Positions 9,185 to 17,523 of a DNA stretch of 45,553 bases are shown here, piece after piece. A program made the position numbers and the translations under genes. This DNA is from Hyphomicrobiales bacterium (GTDB lineage Bacteria; Pseudomonadota; Alphaproteobacteria; Rhizobiales; NORP267), in NCBI GenBank assembly GCA_030688605.1, contig JAUYJB010000029.1, positions 1 to 45,553 on the forward strand. The letters are read 5' to 3'. A model generated the notes under the pieces. The model ran no database searches. It was not told where the DNA came from and worked only from the letters and a program-made list of their open reading frames with translations. Every line of letters begins with the position of its first letter. Position 1 is the first letter of the stretch.

Positions 9185-10018
9185 GTGACCGCACAAACCG
9201 CGCCCGTTCTCAAGGCCAGCGATTTCAAGTCGGACATCAAGCCGGTCTGGTGCCCCGGCTGCGGCGACTATCACGTTCTCCTGTCACTGACCCGGGCGCT
9301 GGCAGCCCTCGGCCTGCAATCGGAGAATGTGGCGGTCGTCTCCGGCATCGGCTGCTCCTCGCGTATCCCCGCCTATCTCAACTGCTATGGGTTCCACGGC
9401 GTGCACGGGCGCTCGCTGCCGCTCGGCACCGGCCTCAAGGTTGCCCGACCGGACTTGACCGTCATCGTCGCCGGCGGCGACGGTGACGGCTTTTCCATCG
9501 GCGGCAACCATTTCCTGCATGCCTGCAGGCGCAATATCGACCTCACCTATATGGTCATGGACAACCGGGTCTACGGCATGACCAAGGGCCAGCCCTCGCC
9601 GACGACGGAGCCGGACTGGGACAGCGCCCTGTCGCCGGGCGGCACGGGCTTGAGCCCGTTTCACCCGCTGGTCATCGCGCTCGCCTCGGGCGCCAATTTC
9701 GTCGCCCGTTGCTTTTCCGGCGACCCTGCGCGCACCGGCGACATACTGGTCGAGGCGATCCGGCACCCCGGACTTTCCTTCGTCCAGATCCTCAGCCCGT
9801 GCGTGACCTTTCGGCCCGACGAGCGCAGTTGGAAGGAGCTGGTGCATCCGGCCCCGGTCGAGCCGACCGACGATCCGGCCCGCGCCGCGCGGCGCATCAT
9901 GACCGATGATGGGTTCAATATCGGAATTCTCTATCGCGGCAACCGCACCCCCTATCATCTTGCCAAGCGCGGGCCGCAACAGGATCCGGACCAACTTGCG
10001 GAGATGTTCGCAATATGA
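9185..10018 (+). CDS. korB: 2-oxoglutarate:ferredoxin oxidoreductase, beta subunit (KorB)
   Basis: This 277-residue subunit binds thiamine diphosphate. The motif WCPGCGDYHVL is near residue 22, GIGCSSRIP follows, and the ThDP/Mg motif GGDGDGFSIGGNHF with downstream DNRVYGMTKGQPSPTT is complete. It starts with GTG four bases after korA, behind a GGAG Shine-Dalgarno within the korA end. Its stop overlaps the next gene by ATGA. With KorA it would channel electrons from central metabolism into the ferredoxin used by benzoyl-CoA reductase, as shown for Thauera aromatica. Confidence 0.92.
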   Translation: MTAQTAPVLKASDFKSDIKPVWCPGCGDYHVLLSLTRALAALGLQSENVAVVSGIGCSSRIPAYLNCYGFHGVHGRSLPLGTGLKVARPDLTVIVAGGDGDGFSIGGNHFLHACRRNIDLTYMVMDNRVYGMTKGQPSPTTEPDWDSALSPGGTGLSPFHPLVIALASGANFVARCFSGDPARTGDILVEAIRHPGLSFVQILSPCVTFRPDERSWKELVHPAPVEPTDDPARAARRIMTDDGFNIGILYRGNRTPYHLAKRGPQQDPDQLAEMFAI

Positions 10019-10569
10019 CCGAGAAGGCCAAGCCCGCACGGGCAAGCCAGCCCGGACCGGAAGCAATCGACAGCGTCGAGGAGCTTCTCGCCCACGCCTA
10101 TATGATCGAGGTCGACGCCACCGACCGCTATCTGATGCTCGCCGACCAGATGGAGGTGCACAACAATCCGGAACTCGCCGCACTGTTTCGCAAGCTCGCC
10201 TCGCACGAGGAGCATCACGCCCAGGAGATCCTCGAGCAGGCCAAGGGCCTGAATATGCCCGAGCTCAAGCCCAGCGAGTACAAGTGGGGCGATTTCGAGG
10301 GGCCGGAGGCGGCCGAGATCGACGAAGCCCATTATCTGATGACGCCGTGGCACGCCTTGCAGATGGCGCTCGGCGCCGAGAAGCGGGCCTTTGCCTTTTT
10401 CGACCGCCTTGTCGCCACCGCCAAGGACGACGAGATGAAGAAATGGGCCGCGGAGTTCCGCTCGGAGGAGGCCGAACACGTGCGCCTCGTCGAAGACCTG
10501 CTGAAGCGCCATCCCGAGCCCGAAAAGGACTGGGACGAGGACCCCGACCCACCGGTGTTTCCCGAATGA
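10015..10569 (+). CDS. Ferritin-like (rubrerythrin-type) diiron protein coupled to korB
   Basis: This 184-residue, mostly helical protein carries the carboxylate/histidine pattern of a ferritin-like diiron four-helix bundle: AYMIEVDATDRY, then LASHEEHHAQEILEQA (E-x2-H), LGAEKRAFAFFDRL and RSEEAEHVRLVEDLL (E-x2-H). It lacks the C-terminal rubredoxin domain of classical rubrerythrin; the tail is acidic and proline-rich. Its ATG overlaps the korB stop by 4 bp, so it is co-translated with an oxygen-sensitive electron-transfer enzyme. A role in oxygen or peroxide detoxification protecting KorAB and the reductase is an inference. An iron-storage role or partner for ferredoxin is also possible. Confidence 0.8.
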   Translation: MTEKAKPARASQPGPEAIDSVEELLAHAYMIEVDATDRYLMLADQMEVHNNPELAALFRKLASHEEHHAQEILEQAKGLNMPELKPSEYKWGDFEGPEAAEIDEAHYLMTPWHALQMALGAEKRAFAFFDRLVATAKDDEMKKWAAEFRSEEAEHVRLVEDLLKRHPEPEKDWDEDPDPPVFPE

Positions 10570-10618
10570 CCGCCAGGCCGAAGCTTCGCCGCCCGAAAGG
10601 CGAGGCGGCGCCACGGCG

Positions 10619-11218
10619 ATGAGCAAGCCGCGTCTGGCGACGGTTCTGGCCGCGATCGACGCCGCCAACGCGGCCGATCCCAACCGGGTCATGGCCGACG
10701 GCGAGGAGCGCGCCGCCGAGCGCCTTTATGGCGAGCGGATGAGCGCGGCGCTCGCTTCGCTCTACCCGGACGGATCCGAGCATTTGCGCATCGCCGCCCG
10801 CGGCCAGCACATCGAGCGCTGGACGAGCCCGCGCGGGAACTATCCGGACGGCCGCGTCGGCTATCTCAAATGGCGCAAGGCGCTGATGGATTATCACGCA
10901 AGGCGCCTGGCCGAGATCATGCGGGAGGCCGGCTACGAGGAGGCCGACATCGCCCGCGTCGGCGCGCTGGTGCGCAAGGAGAAAATCAAGTACGACGCCG
11001 AGGCGCAGGCGCTGGAAGATGTGATCTGCGTCGTGTTTCTCAAGCACTATTTCGCCGACTTCGCCGCCAAGCACGAGGATGCGAAGCTCATCGACATCGT
11101 GCGCAAGACGTGGAGCAAGATGTCGCCCAAGGGCCACGAGGCGGCGCTGGCGCTCAAGCTTCCCGAGCGCGCCGCCAGGATCGTCAAGGCCGCGCTCGCC
11201 GGCTCCCCCGCCGATTGA
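10619..11218 (+). CDS. DUF4202 family protein
   Basis: This 199-residue soluble protein matches the DUF4202 pattern. A predicted helical N-terminus contains ERLYGERMSAAL; the central HLRIAARGQHIERW and YLKWRKALMDYHA stretches carry conserved histidine, arginine and tryptophan residues. A later segment, LEDVICVVFLKHYFADF, resembles the HD-like core of this family. Biochemical function is unknown. It begins 49 bp after the ferritin-like gene and 45 bp before nnrU on the same strand, so it may be co-transcribed with either. Relatives often lie near nitrogen-oxide or sulfur metabolism genes, which fits the following NnrU, but this is association only. Confidence 0.8.
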   Translation: MSKPRLATVLAAIDAANAADPNRVMADGEERAAERLYGERMSAALASLYPDGSEHLRIAARGQHIERWTSPRGNYPDGRVGYLKWRKALMDYHARRLAEIMREAGYEEADIARVGALVRKEKIKYDAEAQALEDVICVVFLKHYFADFAAKHEDAKLIDIVRKTWSKMSPKGHEAALALKLPERAARIVKAALAGSPAD

Positions 11219-11263
11219 CCGCCGCCTCGGCGGCGCGGCGCGCCAAAACCCGGATCGTCCGCC

Positions 11264-11944
11264 ATGCAGGGATGGACCGCCTATATCGCCGCCAGTCTGG
11301 CCCTCGTCCTGAGCCATGCCGCGCTGTCGGCGCCGGGGGTACGGCCCTGGCTCCATGCGCGGCTCGGCCGCGTCGCCTTTTATGCCGTCTACACGCTCGT
11401 CTCGACGGCGGCGCTCGCCGCCTTCGTGCTCGCCTATAGGGCGGCCGAAACCGGCCCGCAGCTGTTCGTGCCGGCGGGGCCCGCGCGTCTTGCTGCGGTT
11501 ATCCTCATGCCCCTTGCCTTCATCGGCGTCGTGGCCAGGCTTACGACGCGCGCGGGCCGCGGCGCGGAGCTGGTTGAGCCCGCCGGCATCTTTCGCGTCA
11601 CCCGCGCCCCCGGCAGCCTCGCCATCCTTTTGTGGGCGGGCCTGCACATGCTGAATATGGGGGACGCGAAGCGCTTTACGGCCTTTGCGGTGATGGCACT
11701 GATCGCGCTCGTTGCGATCGTCAAGGACGAGATCGTGCTCGCCAGATCGGATGCTCCGCAGGCGCCGGACTGGCGCCGCGGCACGGCGCTCGTGCCGGTG
11801 ATGGCGCTGACTCGAAGAAGCGCGATGCAGGCGCTCGCCGAAATCGGTTGGTCGCGGCCTGCAGGGGGCCTTGTCGCCTATGCCGCGGTTCTAGCGCTGC
11901 ACCGCTACGCCTTCGGGCCCGACCCGCTGATCGGGCTTATTTGA
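11264..11944 (+). CDS. nnrU: NnrU family membrane protein
   Basis: This 226-residue protein is strongly hydrophobic with about six predicted membrane helices: one at the N-terminus (YIAASLALVLSHAALSA), one in VAFYAVYTLVSTAALAAFVLA, then LAAVILMPLAFIGVVA and others. The segment FRVTRAPGSLAILLWAGLHML is recognisable from NnrU and the related NnrU/MpsC-like membrane family involved in nitric oxide metabolism and heme-linked processes. It follows DUF4202 and converges with the cytochrome c gene. The name rests on family similarity; molecular function remains poorly defined. Confidence 0.8.
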   Translation: MQGWTAYIAASLALVLSHAALSAPGVRPWLHARLGRVAFYAVYTLVSTAALAAFVLAYRAAETGPQLFVPAGPARLAAVILMPLAFIGVVARLTTRAGRGAELVEPAGIFRVTRAPGSLAILLWAGLHMLNMGDAKRFTAFAVMALIALVAIVKDEIVLARSDAPQAPDWRRGTALVPVMALTRRSAMQALAEIGWSRPAGGLVAYAAVLALHRYAFGPDPLIGLI

Positions 11945-11975
11945 CAAGCCCTGGCCGGGAACGGGACGGCGAGCG

Positions 11976-12365
11976 CTATTGCGGTTTCTTGGTGGTTTCT
12001 TCGAGATAGGCCAGCAAATCCTCGAGCTGGTCTTCATCCTTGATTCCGACAAAGGCCATCTTGTTTCCGGGGATGAAGCCCTTGGGATCCTTGACATATT
12101 CCTCGACGGTCTCCTTGTCCCACACAATGTCGGCATTCTTCATGGCATCGGAATATTTAAAACCCTCGACCGAGCCGGCGTGACGCCCGAACAGCCCAAG
12201 AAGAGACGGGCCGACCTTGTTCTTCTCGACATCGGCGTTGTGGCAAGTGCGGCACTTGTTGAAGACCTTCTTGCCCTTGTCGGCATCGCCGTCGGCGAGC
12301 GCCTGTCCGGCAAAGACCGGCATGGCGACAAGCAAGACCGTGGCAAACAGGTGACTGAACTTCAT
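11976..12365 (-). CDS. Periplasmic class I c-type cytochrome
   Basis: This 129-residue precursor has a signal peptide (MKFSHLFATVLLVAMPVFA, likely cleaved near ALA-DG) and one heme site, CRTCH. GPSLLGLFGRHAGSVEG and the sixth-ligand region PGNKMAFVGI are typical of soluble mono-heme cytochrome c2/c550-type carriers. I place the start at 12365, where GGAG lies about six bases upstream; an in-frame ATG at 12377 would add four residues. It probably shuttles electrons in aerobic or denitrifying respiration. It converges with nnrU and is separated from hemA by 176 bp that hold no gene I can support. Confidence 0.88.
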   Translation of the reverse strand: MKFSHLFATVLLVAMPVFAGQALADGDADKGKKVFNKCRTCHNADVEKNKVGPSLLGLFGRHAGSVEGFKYSDAMKNADIVWDKETVEEYVKDPKGFIPGNKMAFVGIKDEDQLEDLLAYLEETTKKPQ

Positions 12366-12541
12366 TTTCATCTCCATCGCCTAGTTCAAGAGGCGCCTCT
12401 GCTGCGCCCAACGCTCCCGGCATTCTCGTAGTCGTTCATATCCGATATGTGCCGAAAACGAGCCTGATCAAGCCCCCGAAACCTATTTCGGCCGCGGCAT
12501 GGCTGCCAGAAGATTGTCAATCCTTCAAGCGATTTGGCCGA

Positions 12542-13756
12542 TCAGGCCACCTGACGCAGCTCTAGATGGGCCATCTGCCAGGCGGCGAGCAGCGCCGCCA
12601 AGAGCCCGTTCATGAGCTTGTCGCCATGGAACGGCGTCGGCGTTAGTCTGAGCCGCTCGGTCCCCTTGGGAACGGTCGGATAGTTGATTGGCTGAATGTA
12701 GATGCCGTGCTCGGTCATCAGATAGTCGGTGACGCCCTTGGCGCATTCCGGGCCGCCGATCAGGATCGGCACGATATGGGTCTCACTCGGCATCAGCGGC
12801 AGACCGGCCGCGCTAAGCCGCCGCTTCAGGGTTGCCGCCCGCTCCTGGTGACGTCGCCTGAGTTCGTCATGCTTTTTCAGATATTCGACGCTGGCCAGCG
12901 CCGCGCCGGCGACCGCCGGCGGCAGCGAGGTGGTGAAGATGAAGCCGGCGGCGCAGCTGCGCACCGCGTCGACGAGCGCCGCGGAGCCGGCGATATAGCC
13001 GCCCATGCAGCCAAAGGCCTTGGCCAACGTGCCCTCGATCACCGTCAGCCGTTGGGCGACGCCGTCACGCTCGGAAATGCCTCCGCCATGCTCGCCGTAC
13101 AGGCCGACCGCGTGCACCTCGTCGAGATAGGTCATGGCGCCGTAGCGGTCGGCAAGATCGCAGATGTCAACGATCGGCGCGATGTCGCCGTCCATCGAAT
13201 AGACCGACTCGAAGGCGATGAGCTTCGGCCGTGCCGGGTCCGCGGCGGCGAGCAACTGTTCCAGATGCTCCAGGTCGTTGTGGCGGAATATCACCTTCTC
13301 GCACCCCGCCTGACGGATGCCATCGATCATAGAGGCATGGTTCTTGGCATCGGAAAGGATGATGCAGCCGGGCATCAGCTTGGCGATGGTCGACAGCGTC
13401 GCCGCGTTCGACACATAGCCCGAGGTGAACAGCAATGCCGCCTCCTTGCCGTGCAGGTCGGCGAGCGAGCGCTCCAGCATGACGTGCAGATGGTGGGTGC
13501 CTGAAATGTTGCGGGTACCGCCGGAGCCGGCGCCCATGGTCCGCGCCGCGCGGCAGGCGGCCTCGATCACCTCGGGATTTTGACCCTGGCCGAGATAGTC
13601 GTTCGAGCACCAGACCACGACCCGGTCGGGCCCGGGCCCGTGGTTGCGGGCGTAGGGAAAGTCACCAGCGATCCGTTCCAGATCTGCAAAGACCCTGTAG
13701 CGACCCTCCGCCTTGACGTCTGCGACCGCGGTCTCGAAAATTGTCTCATAGTCCAT
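12542..13756 (-). CDS. hemA: 5-aminolevulinate synthase
   Basis: This 404-residue PLP enzyme condenses glycine with succinyl-CoA to 5-aminolevulinate, the first step of heme synthesis by the C4 (Shemin) pathway used by alphaproteobacteria. It has WCSNDYLG, the [13 protein letters not shown] motif, [12 protein letters not shown] and the PLP lysine in [14 protein letters not shown] (Lys246, near Lys248 of the Rhodobacter capsulatus enzyme). The C-terminal [19 protein letters not shown] binds succinyl-CoA carboxylate in this family. Length and motifs are complete. Lying between a cytochrome c and nnrS, it may be an accessory copy serving heme demand during nitrogen-oxide respiration. Confidence 0.95.
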   Translation of the reverse strand: MDYETIFETAVADVKAEGRYRVFADLERIAGDFPYARNHGPGPDRVVVWCSNDYLGQGQNPEVIEAACRAARTMGAGSGGTRNISGTHHLHVMLERSLADLHGKEAALLFTSGYVSNAATLSTIAKLMPGCIILSDAKNHASMIDGIRQAGCEKVIFRHNDLEHLEQLLAAADPARPKLIAFESVYSMDGDIAPIVDICDLADRYGAMTYLDEVHAVGLYGEHGGGISERDGVAQRLTVIEGTLAKAFGCMGGYIAGSAALVDAVRSCAAGFIFTTSLPPAVAGAALASVEYLKKHDELRRRHQERAATLKRRLSAAGLPLMPSETHIVPILIGGPECAKGVTDYLMTEHGIYIQPINYPTVPKGTERLRLTPTPFHGDKLMNGLLAALLAAWQMAHLELRQVA

Positions 13757-13841
13757 CAGCTCGGTCCCTCACCACTGCGGCCGCTTGTGATCCCACCGCA
13801 CATTGGATCGCCAAAATGCCGCGGCAACGCCTTACCTGATA

Positions 13842-15056
13842 TCAAACCTTTCCCTCCCCCGAAAGAGCCGGACCGCTCAAAATCGGCCAATAGACGGTCA
13901 CAAAAATGGCAAATCCCATTATCCAGAGGCCGCCCGCGACGAAAATCAACTCCAGATAGAAGGCGGGAAACAATCCCGGAGCAAACACGCGCACGAGTGC
14001 CCCCAGCGCAACCAGTCCGTAGGATAAGGCGATGGGCCGCGTCACCGCAAGAGGACGGTCGGTGTGACCGAGTGCCGCCCTGGTCATGACCGCCAGGGTC
14101 ATGCCGCCGATGGCGCCTACGCCAAGCGCATGCAGGGCAACGGGCTCGGGCATGGCGTCGAACAGACGGGCGGCGGCAATAGTTGCGTAGCCGATGGGAA
14201 GCCACAGATAGGCCAGATGCAGGCTCCACAGGATCGGCGCGCGGCGCGTGGCCCAGGAGCGCCAGAAGGCCAGACGGGCGAGATGGGCAAGCGCCGCGAG
14301 CGCGGCGACGCCGCCGCTGATCGTGTCGGGCGCGTTCGCCAGATAGCAGAGCGTGACAGCGAACGCGCCGATCAGCGACGCAGCCTCGATGGGCTTGAAA
14401 CTTTGCGGCAACCGCTCGCCTTCGCCTTCGCGTATCAGGGCGTTGCGGGTGAAGGCCGGAACGATGCGTCCGCCGACGATGGCGACCATGAGGGCAAGCG
14501 TGACAATGCCGAGGCTCAGGCCCCACGAGGCGCTGTCGTCGGCGACGCCGATCCACTCCAGGTGCACGGCGAAATTGGCGGCGAACAGCAGCGCCAGGAG
14601 CGCGAGGAAGACGAGGTTGCGGGCCTGTGGCTTCAGCAACAGTTGCCGGGCCACCAAAAATCCCAGCCAGGGCAGGAAGCCGAGGTCGACGATGGCGACC
14701 AGCCATTCCGGAAGCAAGGCGGAGGTCCACAGCGCGAGCCGGGCGGCGAGCCATAGGGCAGCGAGGATCGCCAGAGGCCGGCCTGAGAGCGGCAGCGCTC
14801 CGGTCCAGCTCGGCACCGCGGTCAGCATGAAGCCTGCGAGTGTCGCGACGCCATAGCCGAAGACCATCTCATGGCCGTGCCAGACATTCGGCGCGCCGGA
14901 AAAGCTCCCCGTTGCGACTTCCGCGCCGAGCATATGCACGCCGAGCCAGGCAAGCCACGCCGCCATCGCCGCGACCGCGTAGAGGCCGGCGAGCAGGAAG
15001 AAGATCCGGAACCCGTAGCTCAGGATTGGGATGCCGTGTTTTCTCGGATCGCTCAC
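13842..15056 (-). CDS. nnrS: NnrS family heme/copper membrane protein
   Basis: This 404-residue polytopic membrane protein has about 12 hydrophobic segments. WHGHEMVFGYGVATLAGFMLTAVPSWTG, the signature with conserved histidines, lies at about residues 59-86. GGRIVPAFTRN and the late GAIGGMTLAVMTRAALGHTDR are also classic NnrS segments. NnrS proteins bind heme and copper and protect cells from nitrosative stress; expression is usually under NO-responsive regulators such as NnrR or Dnr. It lies upstream of hemA on the same strand with 85 bp between, so they may be co-transcribed. Confidence 0.93.
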   Translation of the reverse strand: MSDPRKHGIPILSYGFRIFFLLAGLYAVAAMAAWLAWLGVHMLGAEVATGSFSGAPNVWHGHEMVFGYGVATLAGFMLTAVPSWTGALPLSGRPLAILAALWLAARLALWTSALLPEWLVAIVDLGFLPWLGFLVARQLLLKPQARNLVFLALLALLFAANFAVHLEWIGVADDSASWGLSLGIVTLALMVAIVGGRIVPAFTRNALIREGEGERLPQSFKPIEAASLIGAFAVTLCYLANAPDTISGGVAALAALAHLARLAFWRSWATRRAPILWSLHLAYLWLPIGYATIAAARLFDAMPEPVALHALGVGAIGGMTLAVMTRAALGHTDRPLAVTRPIALSYGLVALGALVRVFAPGLFPAFYLELIFVAGGLWIMGFAIFVTVYWPILSGPALSGEGKV

Positions 15057-15241
15057 GCCCCCTCCACGGTCATCCGTTCATTTTGCCGCGGCTTCCGCGG
15101 CCTCGGCCCGGTGGCGCGCCGCGGCCGCCGTTTTGCCCGCGATCAGCATCGCATTCCGCGCCGCATTGCGGCCGGCGCTTGAGCCAATCGAAGGCGATTT
15201 GGCGAATGATGCGATCCTGATGCCAGATCGGGGGCCCGGCC

Positions 15242-15925
15242 TCAGACGACCTTGACCTCGAGGTCGGCAATGCCATCGACATGGCCGAGCAGGACATCGC
15301 CGCGGCTCACCGCGTCGACGCCGGCCGGCGTGCCGGACATGATCAGGTCGCCGGCGGCCAGCGTGAACAGGCCGGAGAGATAGGAGATCACTTCCGGCAC
15401 TTTCCAGATGAGCTGGTTGAGGTCGCCCTCCTGGCGCATCTTGCCATTGACCTTGAGCCAGATGGCGCCCTTGTCGGGATGCCCGACCGCGCTAGCCGGC
15501 ACCAGTTCGCCGCAGGGCGCGGAGTGCTCGAACGCCTTGCCCACCTCCCACGGCCGGCCCATCTTCTTGGCCTCGCCCTGCAGGTCGCGCCGCGTCATGT
15601 CCAGCCCGACCGCATAGCCGTAGACGCAATCGAGGGCCCTTTCGACCGGGATGTCGGTGCCGCCCTTCGCCAGTGCCACCACGAGCTCGATCTCGTGATG
15701 CACGTCGTTGGACGCCGAGGGATAGGGAAACGTGCCGCTGGTGTCGATATTGTCCGGATTCTTCAGGAAGAAGAACGGCGGCTCCTTGTCCGGGTCGTGC
15801 CCCATCTCGATGGCATGCGCCGCATAGTTGCGCCCGACGCAATAGACCCGATGCACGGGAAAGACCGCATCCGTGCCGCGCACCGGAAGCACCGGCATCG
15901 TCGGCGGCGTAATCACGTAATCCAT
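15242..15925 (-). CDS. Fumarylacetoacetate hydrolase (FAH) family protein
   Basis: This 227-residue enzyme belongs to the FAH superfamily. VYCVGRNYAAHAIEMG at the N-terminus, FFFLKNPDNI, the metal-binding HHEIELVVALAKGG (acidic ligands) and the C-terminal LAAGDLIMSGTPAGV are all intact. The short form without an N-terminal beta-barrel is typical of fumarylpyruvate hydrolases (gentisate pathway, NagK type) and acylpyruvases. It is the last gene of the ABC transporter operon, 31 bp after the permease. The substrate is unknown; a ring-cleavage product of the compound imported by the transporter is plausible. The 185 bp before nnrS shows no credible gene. Confidence 0.87.
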   Translation of the reverse strand: MDYVITPPTMPVLPVRGTDAVFPVHRVYCVGRNYAAHAIEMGHDPDKEPPFFFLKNPDNIDTSGTFPYPSASNDVHHEIELVVALAKGGTDIPVERALDCVYGYAVGLDMTRRDLQGEAKKMGRPWEVGKAFEHSAPCGELVPASAVGHPDKGAIWLKVNGKMRQEGDLNQLIWKVPEVISYLSGLFTLAAGDLIMSGTPAGVDAVSRGDVLLGHVDGIADLEVKVV

Positions 15926-15956
15926 GGAAACTGACCTCTTTCTTCGTTGCCCTCGG

Positions 15957-16709
15957 TTACCTGCTGGCGGCGTAGTAATCGACCTTGCGCTCCAGCCGCT
16001 CCAGCAGTTCGGCGATGACCAACGCGAAGGCGAACAGGATGATGGTCAGTGCCCAGAACTGGGCCATGCGGAAATTGCGCGAATAAAGCTCCAGCAGCGC
16101 CCCATAGCCGATGATGGCAACGAGCAGCTGGCCGATCACCACGCCCTTGACGCCACGGATGAAGCCGAGGCGGATGCCGGCCAGGATCTCCGGCAGAGCC
16201 GCCCACAGGATGATCTTGCCGTACAGTGCAATGCGGCCGGCGCCATAGGCGTGCGCCATTTCGATCAGGGACGGCGAGACGTGGCGCACGCCTGCTCGGG
16301 TATCGAGCACGATAATCCACACCGCGAAGAGAAAGACGGTGACGATGATCGTCGTTTCGCCGAAGCCGAACAGGATCATCAGCACCGGCACCAGAGCCGT
16401 CAGCGGCGCCGAGACGAAGACATTGACCCACATGCCGAGCAGATCGTCGGCAAGCCGCACGCGCCCCATCAGAACCCCGAGCGGCACGCCGACCAAAACG
16501 GACACCACCATGCCGACGAAAAAGGTCCTCAGCGTCGTCACGGTCGCGGCCTGCCAGGAAGGCAACTGGACGAGATCGACCAAGGCGGCGAGCACCTCGC
16601 TGAGGGGCGGCAGCAGGAACACGAGATTGAGCCGTCCGGCCACTTCCCAGGCGATGCACCAAACGATCAGGGAGGCCATCATGGGCACGCGATAGCCGAG
16701 AATCTTCAT
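15957..16709 (-). CDS. ABC transporter permease, SsuC/TauC type (second permease)
   Basis: This 250-residue inner-membrane protein has about six helices and the cytoplasmic EAA-type loop around LIEMAHAYGAGRIALYGKIILWAALPEILAGIR, which contacts the ATPase. It fits the BPD_transp_1 family of nitrate, sulfonate and taurine importers. It follows the ATPase gene by nine bases. Because a second, different permease is encoded upstream, the transporter probably uses a heterodimeric membrane part, as in some riboflavin/thiamin-precursor and aromatic importers. Confidence 0.88.
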   Translation of the reverse strand: MKILGYRVPMMASLIVWCIAWEVAGRLNLVFLLPPLSEVLAALVDLVQLPSWQAATVTTLRTFFVGMVVSVLVGVPLGVLMGRVRLADDLLGMWVNVFVSAPLTALVPVLMILFGFGETTIIVTVFLFAVWIIVLDTRAGVRHVSPSLIEMAHAYGAGRIALYGKIILWAALPEILAGIRLGFIRGVKGVVIGQLLVAIIGYGALLELYSRNFRMAQFWALTIILFAFALVIAELLERLERKVDYYAASR

Positions 16710-16718
16710 CGCCCGCTC

Positions 16719-17522
16719 CTATTCGACATACTGTTTCAGGCCGCGCCAGATCTCTTCGACCGTCTCGATGTAGTGCCGGTCGGCGCGGATCTGGTCGGGA
16801 TCGCCCGAGCGGTCGATCTCCGGCTCGATGATCTGCGCCACCCTGCCGGGGCGCGGCGAAAGCAACACGATACGGTCGGAGATGTAGACGGCCTCCTCGA
16901 TCGAATGGGTGACGAACAGGAAGGTCTTCTGATCGCCGGCTCTCAGGCGGATCAGATCCTCCTGGAATTTCCGCCGCGTCTGCTCGTCGACCGCCGAGAA
17001 GGGCTCGTCGAGCAACAGCACCTCGGCATCGACAGCGAGCGCCCGGGCAAGGCCGACGCGCTGGCGCATGCCGCCGGAAAGCTCGTGCGGATAGCTGTTC
17101 TCAAAGCCCCTCAGGCCGACCTCGCCGATATATTTGTCGGCCCGTGCCTCGCGCTCGGCGCGGTGCACGCCGCGCAGTTCAAGGCCGAAGGCGACATTGC
17201 GCAGAACGTTCGCCCACGGCATCAGTGCGAAGTCCTGAAACACGAAGGCGCGCTCCGGCCCCGGGCCGGTGACGCGCTTGCCGTTGATCGTCACCTCGCC
17301 GGAGGTCGCCGGCAACAGCCCGGCGATGATCTTGAGCAGCGTGGTTTTGCCGCAGCCGGACGGGCCGAGCAGGCTGGTCAGCTTGCCGCGCGGCACCTCG
17401 AGATCGACGCCGCGCAGCGCCTCGACATCGGTGCCGTAAATCTTCGAGATACCGCGGATCTCGACCACAGCATCGGCTGCGGCCGTTTTCGCAGCTGCTT
17501 GCATCGCTGCACTGGCGTTCAT
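16719..17522 (-). CDS. ABC transporter ATP-binding protein, SsuB/TauB type
   Basis: This 267-residue ATPase energises the importer on the cytoplasmic face. Walker A is LLGPSGCGKTTLL, the Q-loop is in FVFQDFALMPWANV, the signature LSGGMRQRVGLARAL is complete, and Walker B with catalytic glutamate is VLLLDEPFSAVD, followed by the switch histidine in FVTHSIEEAV. The C-terminal segment (about residues 230-267) is slightly extended relative to SsuB. One base separates its start from the stop of the first permease gene, indicating tight coupling. Confidence 0.92.
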   Translation of the reverse strand: MNASAAMQAAAKTAAADAVVEIRGISKIYGTDVEALRGVDLEVPRGKLTSLLGPSGCGKTTLLKIIAGLLPATSGEVTINGKRVTGPGPERAFVFQDFALMPWANVLRNVAFGLELRGVHRAEREARADKYIGEVGLRGFENSYPHELSGGMRQRVGLARALAVDAEVLLLDEPFSAVDEQTRRKFQEDLIRLRAGDQKTFLFVTHSIEEAVYISDRIVLLSPRPGRVAQIIEPEIDRSGDPDQIRADRHYIETVEEIWRGLKQYVE

Positions 17523-17523
17523 G

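Noticed and set aside
12378-12541. FNR-like boxes upstream of the cytochrome c gene
   Set aside because: The best candidate, TTGAT-CAGG-CTCGT on the minus strand, departs from the consensus in several right-arm bases; not distinguishable from chance.
13757-13841. TTGATATCAGG as an FNR/Dnr box upstream of hemA
   Set aside because: Only the left half-site matches; the right half does not fit ATCAA at the proper spacing.
13756-14754. A 332-codon minus-strand frame overlapping nnrS
   Set aside because: Arginine/alanine-rich translation with no motifs, in a different frame of the clearly recognisable NnrS gene.
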